Part shown: positions 61,525-64,000 of the stretch, piece after piece | Position numbering within the stretch: the first letter of the stretch is position 1 | Layout: each line of letters starts with the position of its first letter | Assembly (NCBI RefSeq): GCF_021389975.1 | Contig: NZ_CP089981.1 | Coordinates: forward strand, 5,729,501-5,793,500 | DNA length: 64,000 nucleotides | Source of the DNA: Fulvivirga ulvae | Lineage (GTDB): Bacteria; Bacteroidota; Bacteroidia; Cytophagales; Cyclobacteriaceae | Direction: 5' to 3' | Program-made: the position numbers and the translations under genes | Notes under the pieces: generated by a model | What the model was told of the DNA's origin: nothing | The model's input: the letters and a program-made list of their open reading frames with translations, nothing else | Databases searched by the model: none

Positions 61525-62730
61525 ATGAGACGTTCAGGACATGCAGACCTGCCGCTGCACGGTGGCAAGGTACCCTACTGGCTGGCAGAGAGAATGGCGA
61601 AATTAGGTGGTGCCATTACGGAAGCAATTGTATTGGAATACGGAAAATCTGAGTTTCTGACCAGGCTTAGTGATCCCATGTGGTTTCAATCCTTTGGCTG
61701 TGTACTCGGCATGGACTGGCACTCTTCCGGCATTACCACATCAGTAATGGGCGCACTTAAAAAAAGTCTTAACCCAATAGCCTCGGAGCTAGGAATATAT
61801 GTCTGTGGAGGCAGGGGAAAACATTCGCGCAGGACTCCGGATGAACTGGTACAATTGGCCGAGAGGGTTGGCTTTAATGGTACTGATATGGTAAAGCACA
61901 GTAAGTTGAGCGCCAAAATCGATAATACCGCCATTCAGGATGGTTACCAGCTATACCTGCATTCTTTCATAGTAACCAGTGAAGGTGAATGGGCAGTAGT
62001 ACAACAAGGAATGAATAATAGCAACGGCATGGCCAGAAGGTATCATTGGCACTCGGCAAAGGTAAGGTCGTTTTCAGAGGAACCTCATACCGGGATTTGT
62101 GGCATCAACAAGGGCTATATCCTGAATTTAACGGCCAGAGAAGCCTCCAAAACAAAAGAAGGGATACTTGCCATTTCCGGCGAATCCTCTCACATCATGA
62201 TGAATGAGATAAGGAAGATCATACTTCCCCGTCATCATGACGTAAGGGCCAGTGATGTAAACCTCAAAAGGCTTGGTAGTGTACTGGCTCTCGCCAACAG
62301 CGGCCAGATTACTTCCTTTGAAGATTTGCTCATGATCAATGGCCTGGGTCCGCGCACCTTGCAGTCTCTGGTTTTGGTTAGCGAAGTTATCCATGGTACG
62401 CCTTCAAGATTTTCTGATCCCGCCCGCTACAGTTTTGCCCATGGAGGAAAAGACGGCCATCCCTTCCCTGTACCAACCAAAGTTTATGATCAGACCATCC
62501 ACGTGTTGAAGACTTCTGTAGAAAAAGCAAAAATTGGACATTCTGATAAACAGAAGGCCATTAAAAGTCTACATGAGCTATCCGTTAAGTTTGAAAAAGA
62601 CTTCAGACCTTCACCGGAACGGTTTGAAAAAATAATTGAAAAAGAAAGAATCGATTCATACAAATACGGAGGTCGCACCGTGTTTGGGAAATCCAAACCT
62701 CCCAGTGGCCAACTTAGCATTTTTAGCTGA
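61525..62730 (+). CDS. DUF763 protein
   Basis: 401 residues, soluble. The start RRSGHADLPLHGGKVPYWLAERM and the body with EYGKSEFLTRLSDPMWFQSFGCVLGMDWHSSGITTSV and GNG-type FNGTDMVKHSKLSAKIDNTAIQDGYQLYLHSFIV are characteristic of DUF763, a family known from archaea and scattered bacteria without assigned function. An internal helix-hairpin-helix-like segment (FEDLLMINGLGPRTLQSL) hints at DNA binding. Monocistronic. Confidence 0.85.
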   Translation: MRRSGHADLPLHGGKVPYWLAERMAKLGGAITEAIVLEYGKSEFLTRLSDPMWFQSFGCVLGMDWHSSGITTSVMGALKKSLNPIASELGIYVCGGRGKHSRRTPDELVQLAERVGFNGTDMVKHSKLSAKIDNTAIQDGYQLYLHSFIVTSEGEWAVVQQGMNNSNGMARRYHWHSAKVRSFSEEPHTGICGINKGYILNLTAREASKTKEGILAISGESSHIMMNEIRKIILPRHHDVRASDVNLKRLGSVLALANSGQITSFEDLLMINGLGPRTLQSLVLVSEVIHGTPSRFSDPARYSFAHGGKDGHPFPVPTKVYDQTIHVLKTSVEKAKIGHSDKQKAIKSLHELSVKFEKDFRPSPERFEKIIEKERIDSYKYGGRTVFGKSKPPSGQLSIFS

Positions 62731-62820
62731 TTTCAGCATTTTATTAATTTCATAACACTTATCTCACATCATGGCTCAATTATTGTTATAGTACAAATTT
62801 TTAACTAAAAATACTATACC

Positions 62821-63522
62821 ATGAAAAACAAAGCTATGTTAATTTCAATTTTATTGATCAGTTTTATTCAATTTGAGCTTCACAGTCAGGAAAGGCTGCA
62901 AAAAGGGAACTATTACATTGGAGGTGGCATCGGTTTTTCCACCCGTGACGAATCTCTGGATGATGATGACCTGAATGCAAGCAAGTATGATTATATGAGA
63001 TATTCGCTCTCTCCTTATTCCGGTAAGTTTATTAAAGATGGTCTGGCTATAGGTTTGAATCTTCAGATTTCAAGTACAGATCTTCAGAGAGAACAGGGTA
63101 CTATTGATAATCTTCAGGTAACAAAAGAAGATGGTTTTAGCATTGGCGCGGGTATTTTCCTAAAAAAATACTGGCCGGTTAGCGAAAAGTTCGGAGCTTA
63201 CCTAATTCCATCACTCAGTTACAGCCGTAGTCATGATGAATCAAAAAATACAAGTAATACCTACATTTCATCATCAGAAAGTACTTCCAATCAGATAAAT
63301 CTAAGCACTGGTCTTGGTCTCTACTATTTTATCAGCCCAAGGTTCTCTTTAGAAACCAACCTGGCCAATGTGGTACTTAGTAAACAGTTTCTGGATAAGG
63401 AGACACGAAACACTTCAACAGAGGACACGTTAAGTCAATCACTGGAAAGAAACAATCTTGACTTTAATTTAATCAACCAATTTTCATTCGATCAGATCAT
63501 TGTTATCAACTACTACTTTTAA
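62821..63522 (+). CDS. predicted outer-membrane beta-barrel protein
   Basis: 233 residues with a signal peptide (LISILLISFIQFELHSQ) and amphipathic strands: GNYYIGGGIGFSTRDE, YDYMRYSLSPYSGKFI, GLAIGLNLQISSTD, FGAYLIPSLSYSR, INLSTGLGLYYFISPRF, ending VINYYF with the terminal aromatic typical of barrels. Size and layout fit an outer-membrane beta-barrel of the OmpW/porin-like small class; no specific family named. Confidence 0.75.
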   Translation: MKNKAMLISILLISFIQFELHSQERLQKGNYYIGGGIGFSTRDESLDDDDLNASKYDYMRYSLSPYSGKFIKDGLAIGLNLQISSTDLQREQGTIDNLQVTKEDGFSIGAGIFLKKYWPVSEKFGAYLIPSLSYSRSHDESKNTSNTYISSSESTSNQINLSTGLGLYYFISPRFSLETNLANVVLSKQFLDKETRNTSTEDTLSQSLERNNLDFNLINQFSFDQIIVINYYF

Positions 63523-63551
63523 TCATTGATTGAGTGGCCCTCCCGTTCAGT

Positions 63552-63998
63552 TTATACAGGAGGGTTGCCTTCCTTAGTGTTCATCCTGTAATCATTCGTG
63601 CCACCTGAACAATCCTCTGGTTCCTTTATCAGACGATGTCCGAACGCAGCAGTAGCCACGAAGATCAAATGTGCTACAAAAAGCTGGCCGTAGAATGATT
63701 TCAGATCAATATCCTCAGGCGGATTGGGGTGAATTTTATAGGTACCTTTCCAAATACCAATCCCCACCAAACCGGCCAAACCACCTAGCCATAGAGTATT
63801 TGGCAAATAAGGCTTGACCTTTCCTTTCCTCCACATATGGTCAAAAACCACTAAAAACAGAACGCCAACAGCATAATGCAGCCACCAGCCTGTCAAGCCC
63901 TCATCATCAGGCTTAAGTTTGTTCACCGGCATCATTCTTCTGATCAATTTATTTAACAATACCGGCTCCTCAAACTTCTTTTGTTTTTGAACTGCCAT
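63552..63998 (-). CDS. small polytopic membrane protein, unknown
   Basis: 148 residues, complete with its ATG at the window edge (63998). About four helices: WWLHYAVGVLFLVVFDHMW, TLWLGGLAGLVGIGIW and FYGQLFVAHLIFVATAAFG. Motifs such as GWWLHYAVG, HPNPPEDIDL and LFVAHLIF recall a small Bacteroidota membrane family, but I cannot name it. Convergent with the barrel gene. Confidence 0.6.
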   Translation of the reverse strand: MAVQKQKKFEEPVLLNKLIRRMMPVNKLKPDDEGLTGWWLHYAVGVLFLVVFDHMWRKGKVKPYLPNTLWLGGLAGLVGIGIWKGTYKIHPNPPEDIDLKSFYGQLFVAHLIFVATAAFGHRLIKEPEDCSGGTNDYRMNTKEGNPPV

Positions 63999-64000
63999 AG

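Noticed and set aside
63538..63565. CCCTCC/GGAGGG stem between the barrel and edge genes as a terminator.
   Set aside because: Only a 6-bp stem with a long loop and no U-tract on either strand.

Overview
The window looks like a chromosomal stretch of a Bacteroidota bacterium, most likely a free-living, chitin-degrading Cytophagales-type organism. The evidence is: two chitinases ending in type IX secretion (T9SS) sorting tails; Bacteroidota-style TAnnTTTG promoter boxes and few Shine-Dalgarno sequences; a periplasmic-propeller (Reg_prop/Y_Y_Y) histidine kinase; moderate to low G+C; many outer-membrane barrels and lipoproteins. I saw no rRNA, tRNA, CRISPR array, transposase or phage module. I have no database hits, so family calls rest on motifs I can read.

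Layout. 1-450: tandem 249-bp repeats with REP-like hairpins. 492-1855: an MqsR-like toxin and an HTH plus Panacea (SocA/DUF4065) antitoxin. 2030-6601: an AraC-type regulator carrying a hydrolase domain and a decayed cyclase domain, a GAF protein and a secreted ceramidase-like enzyme. 7170-10700: small stress-type proteins (PRC-barrel, dodecin, DUF2267, DUF2188, receiver domain, YciE/F ferritin-like). 10922-19137: DUF393 protein, PAS kinase, an Mla-type lipid transport operon (mlaEFD), Cu/Zn superoxide dismutase, stand-alone LigD polymerase domain, NDH-2 and a SpoIIAA-like protein. 19595-26773: metallophosphoesterase with a barrel protein, then two multi-domain chitinases sharing carbohydrate-binding modules. 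26948-39242: housekeeping and accessory metabolism (HI0933-like flavoprotein, GH3-family ligase, quinone oxidoreductase, EamA and MATE transporters, HxlR regulator with a DoxX-like protein, nitrilase, metallopeptidase-like protein, DEAD-box helicase, ABC-F). 39301-43272: a 1323-residue hybrid sensor kinase.

43509-47889 is the most unusual region. All genes lie on the minus strand: a 594-residue lipoprotein with a Gly/Ser linker and a C-terminal domain ending in SEYKDCN, directly followed (1-base overlap) by a small three-helix membrane protein. Downstream come more small membrane proteins. Each is preceded by a short decayed remnant or look-alike of the big protein's C-terminus. I read this as a polymorphic toxin/immunity locus with an array of orphan toxin tails and immunity genes, including one mosaic junction. 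This is inference from sequence pattern; I do not recognise the toxin fold.

47984-64000: a frameshifted small gene, a cold-shock protein, and a probable four-gene operon (MpaB-like oxygenase, two polytopic membrane proteins of which one resembles Pyr4-type membrane terpene cyclases, and a 1725-residue Ser/Thr kinase-AAA-GAF-histidine kinase). These are followed by a second DEAD-box helicase, a TPR histidine kinase, a DUF763 protein, an outer-membrane barrel and a short membrane protein at the edge.
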